Shown here: piece by piece, positions 1 to 8,200 of the stretch | Layout of the letters: every line of letters begins with the position of its first letter | Position numbering within the stretch: position 1 is the first letter of the stretch | Assembly (NCBI RefSeq): GCF_025666195.1 | Contig: NZ_CP102592.1 | Location: 4,216,001-4,280,000 of the forward strand | Origin: Xanthomonas sp. CFBP 8443 | Lineage (GTDB): Bacteria > Pseudomonadota > Gammaproteobacteria > Xanthomonadales > Xanthomonadaceae | Length of the DNA stretch: 64,000 nucleotides | Direction of reading: 5' to 3' | Translations under genes and position numbers: made by a program | Notes under the pieces: model-generated | What the model was told of the DNA's origin: nothing | Database searches by the model: none | Seen by the model: only the letters and a program-made list of their open reading frames with translations

Positions 1-196
1 CTTCTGGATCGAGACGATCAGCTACAAGGAAACCCGCGAATACGTCGCACGCATCCTCGCCTTCAGCGTGATCTACGACTGGCGCCTCAACGGCGACGCA
101 CTGCCGGTCAGCGACCGCATGCTCGGCAAGCTGGACGCGCCGCGCAAGAAGTTCGTCTGCCCATCCACCGGCGCCAACGCCGGGACCGGACAATGA
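1..196 (+). CDS. Lytic murein transglycosylase (Slt-like), C-terminal end only
   Basis: The reading frame enters from outside the window and stops with TGA at 194-196, leaving 64 complete residues. The segment [18 protein letters not shown] matches the end of the Slt70-type catalytic domain, where an ETR-x-Y-V motif follows the F-E/V-E-T/S-I segment. Such enzymes cleave the MurNAc-GlcNAc bond of peptidoglycan in the periplasm, leaving anhydro-muropeptides. The catalytic glutamate lies upstream of the window. The last codons (CGGGACCGG) resemble one unit of the 7-bp array that begins 54 bases downstream, so the C-terminus may have been shaped by it. The family call is an inference from 64 residues plus the position before cca. 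Confidence 0.75.
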   Translation, partial: FWIETISYKETREYVARILAFSVIYDWRLNGDALPVSDRMLGKLDAPRKKFVCPSTGANAGTGQ

Positions 197-249
197 GTCC
201 CCGCTCCGCTGCGCAGGAGCGGCGCGACACCTACGCAGCCGCTGTTCCG

Positions 250-277
250 GGTCCCCGGTCCCCGGTCCCCGGTCCCG
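250..277. repeat. Tandem array of 7-bp unit GGTCCCC, four copies
   Basis: Four copies of GGTCCCC (the last ends GGTCCCG) run directly into the cca start codon at 282. The unit is the complement of the GGGGACC unit found at 26004-26035. No Shine-Dalgarno-like sequence is visible between the array and the ATG. Confidence 0.9.
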
Positions 278-281
278 CCCG

Positions 282-1517
282 ATGAAGACCTACCTCGTCG
301 GCGGCGCCGTCCGCGACAGCCTGCTCAAGCAGCCGCCCGGCGACCGCGACTGGGTCGTGGTCGGTGCCACGCCGCAGCAGATGCTGGAACTGGGCTACAA
401 GCAGGTCGGCCGCGATTTCCCGGTGTTCCTGCATCCGCACAACGGCGAGGAATACGCGCTGGCGCGCACCGAGCGCAAGTCCGGACGCGGCTACCACGGC
501 TTCGTCGTCGATGCCGATCCGTCGGTGACGTTGGAAGAAGACCTGCAGCGGCGCGACTTCACCATCAACGCGATCGCCCGCGACGAGGACAGCGGTGCGC
601 TGGTCGATCCGTACGGCGGCGTGCGCGACATCGAGCAGCGCGTACTGCGCCATATCGGCCCCGCGTTCGGCGAAGACCCGCTGCGCGTGCTGCGCGCCGC
701 GCGCTTCATGGCGCGGCTAGCGCCGCTGGGCTTCAGCGTGGCGCCGGAAACACTGGCGCTGATGCGCGAGATGGCGGCCAGCGGCGAACTGGACACGCTG
801 GTGCCCGAACGCGTGTGGCAGGAACTGCGGCGCAGCCTGGCCGCGGCGCAGCCATCGGCGTTCCTGCGCACGCTGCACGACGCCGACGCGCTGCGCAGCG
901 TGCTGCCGGAACTGGACGCGCTGTACGGCGTGCCGCAGCGCGCCGAATACCATCCCGAGATCGATACCGGCCGCCACCAGGAACTGGTCAGCGACATGGC
1001 CGCGCGGCTCGCGCCGGGCGATGCGCTGATCGGTTTCGCCGCACTGACCCACGACCTGGGCAAGGCGCTGACGCCTGAAGCGGAATGGCCCCGCCACGTG
1101 ATGCACGAACAGCGCGGCGTCACCCCGCTGCGCGCACTGTGCGAGCGCCTGAAGCTGCCGCAGGAACACCGCCAGCTGGCCGAGATCGCCTGCCGCGAGC
1201 ACTTGAACGTGCATCGCCTGGCCGAGCTGCGCGATCGCACCGTGCACGAACTGCTGCAGCGCTGCGACGGCTTCCGCAAGCCCGAGCGCATCGCGCAACT
1301 GGCGCTGGTGTGCGAGGCCGACAAGCGCGGCCGCCTCGGCAGCGAGGACGCCGACTACCCGCAGGGCCGCGAACTGCAGCGACTGCACGCCGCGGCGCTG
1401 GCGGTCAACGCCCGCGACCTGGCCGCGCAGGGCCTGAGCGGCCCACAGATCGGGGAGGCGCTGGCGAAGGCGCGGATCAAGGCGATCGCCGCGGCGCGCG
1501 GCGCGCCCGCGGACTGA
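282..1517 (+). CDS. cca: Multifunctional CCA protein (tRNA nucleotidyltransferase with HD domain)
   Basis: 411 residues, the normal length for the long gamma-proteobacterial form. It adds or repairs the 3' CCA end of tRNA without a template. The N-terminus shows the class II nucleotidyltransferase head: GGAVRDSLL near residue 8, RDWVVVG near residue 21, and [12 protein letters not shown] near residues 90-101, the conserved segment following the catalytic acidic region. The HD phosphohydrolase domain follows, with THDLGKA near residue 256, which in the E. coli enzyme gives phosphatase and 2',3'-cyclic phosphodiesterase activity. The ATG at 282 gives the family N-terminus [12 protein letters not shown], so the start is firm although a GGTCCCC array sits where a ribosome binding site would be expected. 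Confidence 0.97.
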   Translation: MKTYLVGGAVRDSLLKQPPGDRDWVVVGATPQQMLELGYKQVGRDFPVFLHPHNGEEYALARTERKSGRGYHGFVVDADPSVTLEEDLQRRDFTINAIARDEDSGALVDPYGGVRDIEQRVLRHIGPAFGEDPLRVLRAARFMARLAPLGFSVAPETLALMREMAASGELDTLVPERVWQELRRSLAAAQPSAFLRTLHDADALRSVLPELDALYGVPQRAEYHPEIDTGRHQELVSDMAARLAPGDALIGFAALTHDLGKALTPEAEWPRHVMHEQRGVTPLRALCERLKLPQEHRQLAEIACREHLNVHRLAELRDRTVHELLQRCDGFRKPERIAQLALVCEADKRGRLGSEDADYPQGRELQRLHAAALAVNARDLAAQGLSGPQIGEALAKARIKAIAAARGAPAD

Positions 1518-1587
1518 TGCGGCCAGGCCTCACGCCACATATCTCGCAGTTTGGCCCAGGCGCTTATTCCGTGATTCTGGGAAACCC

Positions 1588-1680
1588 TGTAGGAGCGGCT
1601 TCAGCCGCGACAGGCCGTCGGCGATCTCGATCGACAACAGGTCGCTCGGGATATCTGTCGCGGCTGAAGCCGCTCCTACA
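1588..1680. repeat. REP inverted pair (BIME-like)
   Basis: Two 24-base copies of the Xanthomonadaceae/Pseudomonas-type REP, GTAGGAGCGGCTTCAGCCGC, face each other (1588-1611 and 1657-1680) around a 45-base spacer. Each copy contains an internal GCGGCT-tca-AGCCGC hairpin, and the pair can also fold together. It lies between the convergent ends of cca and the fructosamine kinase gene. Such elements are moved by REP-associated tyrosine transposases, none of which is in the window. Confidence 0.9.
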
Positions 1681-1737
1681 ACAAACCGCCGTCGCAGATG
1701 TCTTGGCCGAGTTCGCCAGCCGCGCGCACCGCGGCCA

Positions 1738-2544
1738 TCAATAGCGCGCCAGCACCGCACGCACCGCTCGCAGATAGCCGCCACCGAACAGGTTGAGGTG
1801 GTTGAGCAGGTGGTAGAGGTTGTACAGCGGCGCGCGTTCGCGCCAGTCCGCAGCGAGGGGCGCGTGCTCGGCATAGCCGAGGAACAGCTGCGGGTCGGGG
1901 TCGCCGAACAGCAGCAGCATCGCCAGCTCGGCCTCGGCCCAGCCGTAGTGCGCCGCGCCGGCATCGATCAGCGCCGGCAGTCCGTCGCCGGCGCAATGCA
2001 GGTTGCCCTGCCATAGATCGCCGTGCAGCAGCGCCGGCGGCTGCGCCGGAATTAACTGCGGCAGGCGTGCGTACAGGCGTTCGAGGCGCGTCATGTCGGC
2101 AGGTACCAGCGCTGCGTTGCGCAGCGCGCGCTCTGCCTGCGGGCGCAACCGTCGCTCGACGAAGAACCGATGCCCGTCGCCGTCGGTACGGTTGTCCTGT
2201 GGACTGTCGCCGATATAACCGTCTTGGTCGAAACCGAAGCGCTCGCTGCGTACGCGGTGCTGGCGCGCCAGGCCCTCGCCGGCGAGTCGGGCGAAGTGCG
2301 GATGCGGCGCTGCCGCGCCCAGGTCTTCGAGCAACAGCCAATCTTCGCCATGCGTATAGATCTGCGGCACGCGCAGACCACCGGCATCGCGCAGCGCGTC
2401 CAGGCCGCGCACTTCGGCGGCAAAGAAGTCGGCCGGCATCGCGCGGCGGCGTTTGCAGATTGCGCGACGGCCGTCGGACAACGTCAGCCGGTGCAGGCCG
2501 TCGCTGCGCGGCAGCGGGAACGGGACGCTCGTGGTCGATTGCAT
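1738..2544 (-). CDS. Fructosamine kinase family protein
   Basis: 268 residues, slightly shorter than typical members (about 290). Family enzymes phosphorylate sugar adducts such as fructosamines or ribulosamines on protein amines, which makes the adduct unstable and reverses glycation. The kinase fold is visible: ICKRR near residue 29 at the ATP-binding lysine region, LLLEDLG near 70, GFDQDGYIGDSPQDN near 104-118, HGDLWQGN at 174-181 as the catalytic loop, and ID at 193-194 as the metal-binding aspartate. The usual DPA triplet is DAG here, so the proline is missing but the aspartate is kept. It stands alone between a REP pair and a perfect palindrome. An aminoglycoside-phosphotransferase-like role is less likely. 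Confidence 0.85.
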   Translation of the reverse strand: MQSTTSVPFPLPRSDGLHRLTLSDGRRAICKRRRAMPADFFAAEVRGLDALRDAGGLRVPQIYTHGEDWLLLEDLGAAAPHPHFARLAGEGLARQHRVRSERFGFDQDGYIGDSPQDNRTDGDGHRFFVERRLRPQAERALRNAALVPADMTRLERLYARLPQLIPAQPPALLHGDLWQGNLHCAGDGLPALIDAGAAHYGWAEAELAMLLLFGDPDPQLFLGYAEHAPLAADWRERAPLYNLYHLLNHLNLFGGGYLRAVRAVLARY

Positions 2545-2574
2545 CGCACGAGGCTAGAGCGGCTTCGGTCAAGG

Positions 2575-2601
2575 CGATGTCGCGTGCGACACGCGACATC
2601 G
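2575..2601. promoter_or_regulatory. Perfect 11-bp inverted repeat upstream of fructosamine kinase gene
   Basis: CGATGTCGCGT and ACGCGACATCG are exact reverse complements separated by GCGAC. The palindrome lies 30 bases upstream of the fructosamine kinase start and 133 bases beyond the nagA stop. No T-run follows on either strand, so it is not a clear terminator. It may be an operator or an RNA hairpin. The rest of the 2545-2738 gap shows no gene. Confidence 0.5.
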
Positions 2602-2738
2602 GTCGCGACGCGCGTCACCGGCAGGGCGGCGACGGCCGGCGCCGCTCCACAACGCAGGCACGCAGTGTGCGCCTGCAGCGCAACGCGCGACGCCTGGCTG
2701 GCGTTGCCGCCGGGCGTCGGACATCGCCGATCTGCCGT

Positions 2739-3884
2739 TTACTCCATCGCCCCCGCGATCCAGGTGTGCCGCACCTGCAGCGCGTCGTCGAGCAGCACCA
2801 GGTCGGCCTGGTAGCCCGCTGCGATGCGGCCGTAGCGGTCGTCCAGGCCCACGCATTGCGCCGGGTACAGCGAGGCCATGCGCGCGGCTTCGTCGAGCGT
2901 CACGCCCAGCCACTGCACGCTGTTGCGCACCGCGCTGGCCATGTCCAGCGCCGAGCCGGCCAGCGTGCCGGCGGCGTTGCGCACCACGCCGTCCACGGCG
3001 GTGATGGTTTCGCCGTACAGGTCGAAACTGGGGCTGTCGGCGCCGACCATCGGCATCGCGTCGGTGACCAGGAACAGCGTGCCGCGCGGCTTGGCCGCCA
3101 GCGCCACGCGCAGGCTGGCCGGATGCACGTGCACGCCGTCGACGATCAGGCCGCACCAGGCGTGGCGGTCTTCCAGCGCCGCGCCCACCGCGCCGGGATC
3201 GCGCCCCTGCAGCGGCGACATCGCGTTGTACAGATGGGTGAAGCCGCAGATGCCCGCGTCCAGGCCGGCGCGGATCTCGTCGTAGCTGCCGGCGGTGTGC
3301 CCGGCGAACACGCGCGCGCCGGTCGCGGCCAGGGCGCGGATGCTGTCGGCCGGCAGGCGCTCCGGCGCCAGCGTGATCAGGGTGACGCCGTTGTCCAGCG
3401 AGGTGGCCAGCGCCAGTTCCTCGGCATCGGGCACGCGGAACTTGTCGACGTTGTGGGTGCCCTTGCGCGCCGGCGCCAGGTACGGACCTTCCAGGTGGAT
3501 GCCGAGCACGCCCGGCACGCCGTCGGCGATCGCCTGGCGGGTCGCCGCGATCGCCGCGCGCATCACCGCCACGTCGTCGCTGATCAGCGTCGGCAGGTAG
3601 CCGGTGGTGCCGTAGCGGCGATGCGCCTGGCCGATGCGGCGCAGCGCGTCGGCGTCGGTGTGGTTGTTGAACAGCACGCCGCCGCCGCCGTTGACCTGCA
3701 GGTCGATGAAGCCCGGCAGCAGCGTGCCGCCGCCCAGGTCCAGCTGCTGCGCCGCCGCGGCCACGCGCGCGTCGCCGTCGTCGAGCACCGCGGCGATGCG
3801 TCCGCCGTCCAGCAGCACGCTCACGCCATCGAGGAATCCGTCCTCGCCGAGTACGCGCGCATTGCGCAGCGCCGTCGTCGTCAT
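2739..3884 (-). CDS. nagA: N-acetylglucosamine-6-phosphate deacetylase
   Basis: 381 residues, the normal length. It hydrolyses GlcNAc-6-phosphate to glucosamine-6-phosphate plus acetate in the cytoplasm, the first committed step after phosphorylation. Amidohydrolase landmarks appear in order: DLQVNGGGG at 61-69, HLEGPYLAP at 130-138 with metal ligand E132, GHT at 195-197, HLYNAM at 217-222, DGVHVH at 249-254 and TDAM at 274-277 with the catalytic aspartate. Its ATG shares one base with the nagB-II stop (TAATG), which implies translational coupling. It is the last gene of the leftward nag block. Confidence 0.97.
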   Translation of the reverse strand: MTTTALRNARVLGEDGFLDGVSVLLDGGRIAAVLDDGDARVAAAAQQLDLGGGTLLPGFIDLQVNGGGGVLFNNHTDADALRRIGQAHRRYGTTGYLPTLISDDVAVMRAAIAATRQAIADGVPGVLGIHLEGPYLAPARKGTHNVDKFRVPDAEELALATSLDNGVTLITLAPERLPADSIRALAATGARVFAGHTAGSYDEIRAGLDAGICGFTHLYNAMSPLQGRDPGAVGAALEDRHAWCGLIVDGVHVHPASLRVALAAKPRGTLFLVTDAMPMVGADSPSFDLYGETITAVDGVVRNAAGTLAGSALDMASAVRNSVQWLGVTLDEAARMASLYPAQCVGLDDRYGRIAAGYQADLVLLDDALQVRHTWIAGAME

Positions 3885-4924
3885 TACACCGTCTCCGTCA
3901 CTTTGTTCAGATGCGGCGGCAGGTCCGGGTTGTTGCCGCGGCGCAGCGCCAGCGCGTTGATCGCGCGGTAGAAACTCTGGATGGTCAGCAGCGGCGCGCA
4001 CACCGGGTGCGGCGCGGCGACCAGCGGCAGGTCGCCGTCGGCGCTGGCCAGCCACACCTGCGCGCCGCGGCCGCGGAACTCTTCGGCCAGGCTGCGGGTG
4101 CCGGGGCCGGTCTCGTCCGGCTGGGCGAAGGCCAGCACCGGGAAGCCGGGGCCGACCAGCGCCATCGGCCCGTGCTTCACTTCCGCCGAGCTGTACGCCT
4201 CGGCATGCAGGCCGCAGGTTTCCTTGAACTTCAGCGCCGCCTCCTGCGCGGCGGCCAGGCCCAGGCCGCGGCCGAGCACGAACAGGTTGTGCGCATCGGC
4301 CAGGCCATCGGTGAGCGGACGCCAGTCGGCCTGCCAGGCGGCGCGCAGCGCCTGCGGCAGCGCGTCCAGCGCGGCGAGCAGCGCCGGGTCGTTCTTCCAG
4401 TACGCGCCGAGCTGCAGGATCGCCGCCAGCGAGGCCAGATAGCTCTTGGTCGCCGCCACGCTCTTCTCCGGACCGGCGCCGAGCGGAATCACCGTGTCGG
4501 CCAGCTGTGCCAATGGCGAATCCTCGACGTTGACCAGCGCCACCACGCGCGCGCCGGCGGCCTTGGCCGCTTCCGCGTTGCGCAGCAGGTCCGGGCTCTT
4601 GCCGGACTGCGAGATCACCACGTACAGCGCGCCGCGCAACTGCAGCGGCGAGGCGTACACCGAGCCCACCGACGGCGAGGCCGAGGCGGTGACCACGCCG
4701 AGCTGGGTCTCGAACAGGTACTTGGCGTAGGTCGCGGCGTGGTCGGAACTGCCGCGCGCGCAGGTGACCACGAACGGCGGCGGATCGGCGCGCAGCGCCG
4801 CGGCCAGCGCGCTCACCACCGCATGGTTGCGCGCGAACTGCGCGGCGACGACGTCGGCGGTTTGCGCCGCTTCGCGGAACATCAGGGTTTCGGTTTCGGT
4901 GGGCAATGCCATGGGCAGGGTCAT
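3884..4924 (-). CDS. nagB-II: Glucosamine-6-phosphate deaminase, SIS-domain type (NagB-II)
   Basis: 346 residues with two SIS sugar-phosphate isomerase domains and no glutaminase domain, which separates it from GlmS. NagB-II enzymes convert glucosamine-6-phosphate to fructose-6-phosphate and ammonia, replacing the unrelated NagB of E. coli. The first SIS domain has CARGSSDHAATYAKY near residue 56 and VVISQSGKSPDLL near 103. The second has GRGLGLAAAQEAALKFKET near 208 and SSAEVKHGP near 231. The ATG at 4924 overlaps the nagR stop as ATGA, and the stop overlaps the nagA start. A second in-frame ATG at 4912 is possible, but 4924 gives the junction seen throughout this operon. The function is firm from the family and its position beside nagA. 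Confidence 0.93.
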   Translation of the reverse strand: MTLPMALPTETETLMFREAAQTADVVAAQFARNHAVVSALAAALRADPPPFVVTCARGSSDHAATYAKYLFETQLGVVTASASPSVGSVYASPLQLRGALYVVISQSGKSPDLLRNAEAAKAAGARVVALVNVEDSPLAQLADTVIPLGAGPEKSVAATKSYLASLAAILQLGAYWKNDPALLAALDALPQALRAAWQADWRPLTDGLADAHNLFVLGRGLGLAAAQEAALKFKETCGLHAEAYSSAEVKHGPMALVGPGFPVLAFAQPDETGPGTRSLAEEFRGRGAQVWLASADGDLPLVAAPHPVCAPLLTIQSFYRAINALALRRGNNPDLPPHLNKVTETV

Positions 4925-5988
4925 GTGGGATCGGGGGAAGGAGAACGGCGGGAGTGCGGCTGCATCGGCGCGGTGGAGCCGCGCACCACCAGCTGCGGCA
5001 CGAAGCCCTGGTTGTGCATCGGCGCCGGATGCTCTTCGTAGGCATCGCTGCGCAGCTGGCTGATCAGCAGCCGCGCGGCATGGCGGGCGATGTCCTCGGT
5101 GGCCTGCTTGGCGGTGGTCAGCGCCGGCCACGACTGACGCGAGAACGGGCTGTCCTCGAAGCCGGCGATGGACAGGTCGTAGGGCACGTTCATGCCGGCC
5201 GACTTGGCCGCGGCCAGCACGCCGGCGGCGATCTCGTCGTTGGAACCGAAGATCGCGGTCGGCGGTTCGCGCAGCGCCAGCAACCGCCGTGCGCCGCGGA
5301 AACCGTCGTCGAAGGTGTAGTCGCCGGGAATCACCAGGTGCTTGTCCAGGGTGATGCCGTAGTCCTTCAGCGCCGCTTCGTAGCCGGCATAGCGCTCGCC
5401 GCTGGAGCGGTGCGAGGTACCGCCCCACAGGAAACCGATGCGCTGGTGGCCGAGCTGGATCAGGTGCTCGGTGACCTCGTAGGCGGCGTCGCGGTCGTCG
5501 ACGTAGACGCAGGGGCCGTCCTTGGGATCCTCGGTGGCGGCGATGATGCGCACGGTCTTGATCCCGCGCGCGCTCAACGCCGCGACCAGTTCGGCGCGCT
5601 CGGACATCGGCGCGGTCAGCACCAGTCCGGCCAGGCGCGAGCGCTGGGTCCACTCGGCCAGTTCCTCGGCCAGCATCGGCGAGGTCGAGTCGCAGGGATG
5701 GATCTGCAGGCCGAAGCCGGTCTCGCGGCACGCCGCCAGCACGCCGTTCTGCACGCCGATGATGTGGTACGGATTGGGGTTGTCGTACACCAGCCCGATC
5801 ACGAACGGGGTGCCGCTGCGCAGGTTGCGCGCCGACGGATCCGGCTCGTAGTCCAGCTCGGCGATGGCGTGCAGCACGCGCGCGCGCGTGGCCTGCATCA
5901 CCGACGGTTCGTTGTTGATGACCCGCGACACGGTCTTCAGCGACACCCGCGCCCGTTCGGCGACGTCTTTGATGGTGGGTCTACGCAT
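4921..5988 (-). CDS. nagR: LacI-family transcriptional regulator (NagR)
   Basis: 355 residues from the ATG at 5988, which puts the helix-turn-helix at residues 4-25 (TIKDVAERARVSLKTVSRVI), the standard LacI N-terminus. An upstream in-frame ATG at 6021 would add 11 residues without family support. The ligand-binding half shows FGSNDEIAAGVL near 255 and the usual periplasmic-binding-protein fold. In Xanthomonas NagR represses GlcNAc genes and is relieved by a GlcNAc-derived signal. That knowledge is from the family, not shown here. A matching palindrome, TGACA-tcgt-TGTCA, lies at 18020-18033 over the promoter of the second TonB receptor. The gene sits between nagP and nagB-II and ends in an ATGA overlap. 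Confidence 0.9.
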   Translation of the reverse strand: MRRPTIKDVAERARVSLKTVSRVINNEPSVMQATRARVLHAIAELDYEPDPSARNLRSGTPFVIGLVYDNPNPYHIIGVQNGVLAACRETGFGLQIHPCDSTSPMLAEELAEWTQRSRLAGLVLTAPMSERAELVAALSARGIKTVRIIAATEDPKDGPCVYVDDRDAAYEVTEHLIQLGHQRIGFLWGGTSHRSSGERYAGYEAALKDYGITLDKHLVIPGDYTFDDGFRGARRLLALREPPTAIFGSNDEIAAGVLAAAKSAGMNVPYDLSIAGFEDSPFSRQSWPALTTAKQATEDIARHAARLLISQLRSDAYEEHPAPMHNQGFVPQLVVRGSTAPMQPHSRRSPSPDPT

Positions 5989-6030
5989 GCTGCGGTCCTG
6001 CACGTCGGGAAGTGTGCCCATGATGCGCGA

Positions 6031-7311
6031 TCACGCGCCGGCCGAGGCCTGGCCGGCGCGGTGGCCGATCAGGGAATAGAACAGGATGTACAGATAGCAG
6101 GGCACCATCAGCAGCAGGAACACCAGCTGGAAGTCGAAGTGCTGCTTCAGCACCGCGAACAGCTGCGGGATGATCGCGCCGCCGGCGATGCCCATCACCA
6201 GCAGCGCCGAGCCGATCTCGGTGTGGCGGCCCAGGCCCTTGATCGCCAGCGGGAAGATCGCCGGCCACATCATCGCGTTGGCGAAGCCCAGCGCGGCGAC
6301 GAAGGCCACCGACACGTAGCCTTGGGTGACGTAGGCGCCGAGCGAGAACAGCACGCCCAGCAGCGCCGAGACGCTGAGGTAGCGCGCCTGCGAGATCACC
6401 TTCGGGATCAGCAGCAGGCCGGCGACGTAGCCGGCCAGCATCGCCGCCAGGGTGAACGAGGTGAACAGCTTGGTCTGGTCCAGCGGCAGGTGGAAGCCGT
6501 TGCCGTAGGTGCCGATCGCATCGCCAGCCATCACTTCCACGCCCACGTACACGAACAGGCACAGCACGCCCAGCCACAGGTGCGGGAACTGGAAGATGCT
6601 GGTCTTCTGCGCGGCATTGCCGGCGGCGACCGGCGTGGCGTTGGCTTCGGACGCCTTCAGCTCCGGCAGCGGCGAGAACAGCACGCCGATCGCCACCAGC
6701 ACCAGCACTCCGGCCATCACCAGGTACGGCAGGTGGATCTTGGCGGCGAACGCATCGAGCAGCACGTCCTTGGCCACCGGGTCGGCGGCCTGCACCTGCA
6801 TGGACAGGTCGCCGACGCCGTGCAGCACCAGCGTGCCGATCAGGAACGGCGCCAGGATCCCGGCGATCTTGTTGCAGATGCCCATCACCGCGATGCGCCG
6901 CGCCGCGCTCTCGATCGGGCCGAGGATGCTGATGTACGGATTGATCGCGGTCTGCAGCAGCGCCAGGCTGCTGCCGATCACGAACAGGCCGGCCAGCGCG
7001 CCGGGATAGAAACGCTGCGTGGCGAACTGGCCGAACGCCGCCGCGCCCACCGCCATCACCACCAGGCTCAGCGCCAGGCCCTTCTTCATGCCGGTGCGCT
7101 TGAGGATCCACGACGACGGCAGCGCCAGGAAGAAATACGACAGGTAGAACACCATCAGCACCAGGAACGCGTTGACCTCGTTGAGGTCGAACGCCAGCCG
7201 CACGAAGGTGATCAGCGGGCCGTTGATCCAGGTGAAGAAGCCGATGATGAAGAACAGCAACCCGACGATGGCGATCGAGGCGAAGGGACTGGCAGGCCGT
7301 GCGGTGGTCAT
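6031..7311 (-). CDS. nagP: GlcNAc permease, FucP-like MFS transporter (NagP)
   Basis: 426 residues with about 12 hydrophobic segments, the MFS layout of FucP-type sugar/proton symporters. The first helix starts at once (SIAIVGLLFFIIGFFTW, residues 12-28), and MGICNKIAG near residue 143 and GFANAMMWPAIFPLAIKGLG near 335-354 are typical of the NagP/FucP/GluP group. It should carry N-acetylglucosamine across the inner membrane. Since the sugar enters unphosphorylated, a GlcNAc kinase is required, and none is encoded in the window. It lies 42 bases upstream of nagR and 40 bases downstream of nagQ in the same orientation. Confidence 0.92.
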   Translation of the reverse strand: MTTARPASPFASIAIVGLLFFIIGFFTWINGPLITFVRLAFDLNEVNAFLVLMVFYLSYFFLALPSSWILKRTGMKKGLALSLVVMAVGAAAFGQFATQRFYPGALAGLFVIGSSLALLQTAINPYISILGPIESAARRIAVMGICNKIAGILAPFLIGTLVLHGVGDLSMQVQAADPVAKDVLLDAFAAKIHLPYLVMAGVLVLVAIGVLFSPLPELKASEANATPVAAGNAAQKTSIFQFPHLWLGVLCLFVYVGVEVMAGDAIGTYGNGFHLPLDQTKLFTSFTLAAMLAGYVAGLLLIPKVISQARYLSVSALLGVLFSLGAYVTQGYVSVAFVAALGFANAMMWPAIFPLAIKGLGRHTEIGSALLVMGIAGGAIIPQLFAVLKQHFDFQLVFLLLMVPCYLYILFYSLIGHRAGQASAGA

Positions 7312-7351
7312 GGGCGGGCGGGCTCCGGGAGGGCGCGTGGGGTCGGGCGGA

Positions 7352-8107
7352 TCAGCGTCGCAGTTCGGCGACGAAGTCGTAGTAGTCGTTGTGGCAATAG
7401 GTATCGGTCAGCTCGATCGCACTGCCGTCGCGGGTGTAGCCGACCCGCACCACGTGCAGGATCGCCTCGCCCTCCTTCATCCCCAGGTGTCCGGCCAGCC
7501 GCGCCGGCAGGTTGATCGCGCGGAAGTACTGCAACGCGCGCACCACCGGATGGCCGTGCTCGTCCAGGTGGGCGTACAGCGAATCGCCGATCGCCAGCGG
7601 ATCGGGCACGACGCGCTGCGGCAGCACCGCCTTCTCGTAGGCCATGACCCGGCCGTCGGCGCTGCGCAGGCGGGTCAGCGACGCCACCACGGTGTCCGGC
7701 GACAGGCCCAGGCGCAGGATCTCCTCGCCGTGGGCCGGGCGGATGCGCCGCTCCAGCCAGCGCGTGCCCGGTTCCAGGCCCTTCATGCGCAGGGTCTCGC
7801 TGAAGCTGGCCAGGCCACTGAGCTGGTGCTGGATATGCGAGGTGATGAAGGTGCCGGCGCCCTGCCGGCGCGAGACCAGGCCCTGTTCGACCAGCGCATC
7901 CACCGCCTGGCGCAGGGTCACCCGCGACACCTGCAGCTGCTCGCACAACTGGCGTTCGGCCGGCAAGGCCTCGCCCGGCTTCCACTGCCCGCCCTTGATC
8001 GCCTCGACCAGCTTGCTTGCCAGTTGCAGGTACAGCGGGGTCGGCGCGCTCGGGTCCACCGCCAGGCCCGCCAGTCTGGGGTCGGCCTCCGGCTTGGGCT
8101 TGGTCAT
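7352..8107 (-). CDS. nagQ: GntR-family (HutC/UTRA type) regulator NagQ
   Basis: 251 residues from the ATG at 8107, which has GGAG eight to nine bases upstream. An in-frame ATG at 8128 has no such signal. The N-terminal winged helix spans about residues 22-90, with QLQVSRVTLRQAVDALVEQG near 58-77. The C-terminal UTRA effector domain starts near residue 95 and keeps the YTRDGSAIELTDTY segment. HutC-family relatives such as DasR and B. subtilis NagR (YvoA) bind TGG-N6-CCA operators and respond to amino-sugar phosphates. A close match to that operator lies at 17614-17633. Xanthomonas NagQ is described as the second GlcNAc regulator beside NagR. The assignment combines family and context. Confidence 0.88.
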   Translation of the reverse strand: MTKPKPEADPRLAGLAVDPSAPTPLYLQLASKLVEAIKGGQWKPGEALPAERQLCEQLQVSRVTLRQAVDALVEQGLVSRRQGAGTFITSHIQHQLSGLASFSETLRMKGLEPGTRWLERRIRPAHGEEILRLGLSPDTVVASLTRLRSADGRVMAYEKAVLPQRVVPDPLAIGDSLYAHLDEHGHPVVRALQYFRAINLPARLAGHLGMKEGEAILHVVRVGYTRDGSAIELTDTYCHNDYYDFVAELRR

Positions 8108-8137
8108 CGTGCTCGCTCCAGACCGCATGAATTCGTT

Positions 8138-8155
8138 AGGTCCAATATAGTACCA
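8138..8155. promoter_or_regulatory. Imperfect palindrome GGT-N10-ACC upstream of nagQ
   Basis: AGGTCCAATATAGTACCA lies 31 bases upstream of the nagQ start. From memory, the Xanthomonas NagQ box has the form TGGTATT-N4-AATACCA. This site keeps GGT and ACC at the same spacing but differs inside the arms. On the minus strand it also contains TACTAT and TATATT, usable as a -10, with no good -35. Autoregulation of a nagQ-P-R-BII-A transcript is an inference. Confidence 0.45.
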
Positions 8156-8165
8156 ATCCGCGACC

Positions 8166-8200
8166 CGTGCACGCCGGGGTCAGCGTGCACGCCGGGGTCA
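8166..8200. repeat. 18-bp direct tandem duplication over the nagX stop codon
   Basis: GTGCACGCCGGGGTCAGC is followed at once by a second copy, of which the first 17 bases match. The second copy contains the nagX stop codon (8198-8200). The first copy lies in the nagX-nagQ gap, so the duplication leaves the protein end unchanged. It looks like a replication-slippage product. Confidence 0.85.

Noticed and set aside
4906..7515. Rightward 869-codon frame opposite nagR and nagP
   Set aside because: Shadow of the nag genes. It crosses two gene boundaries with no motif.
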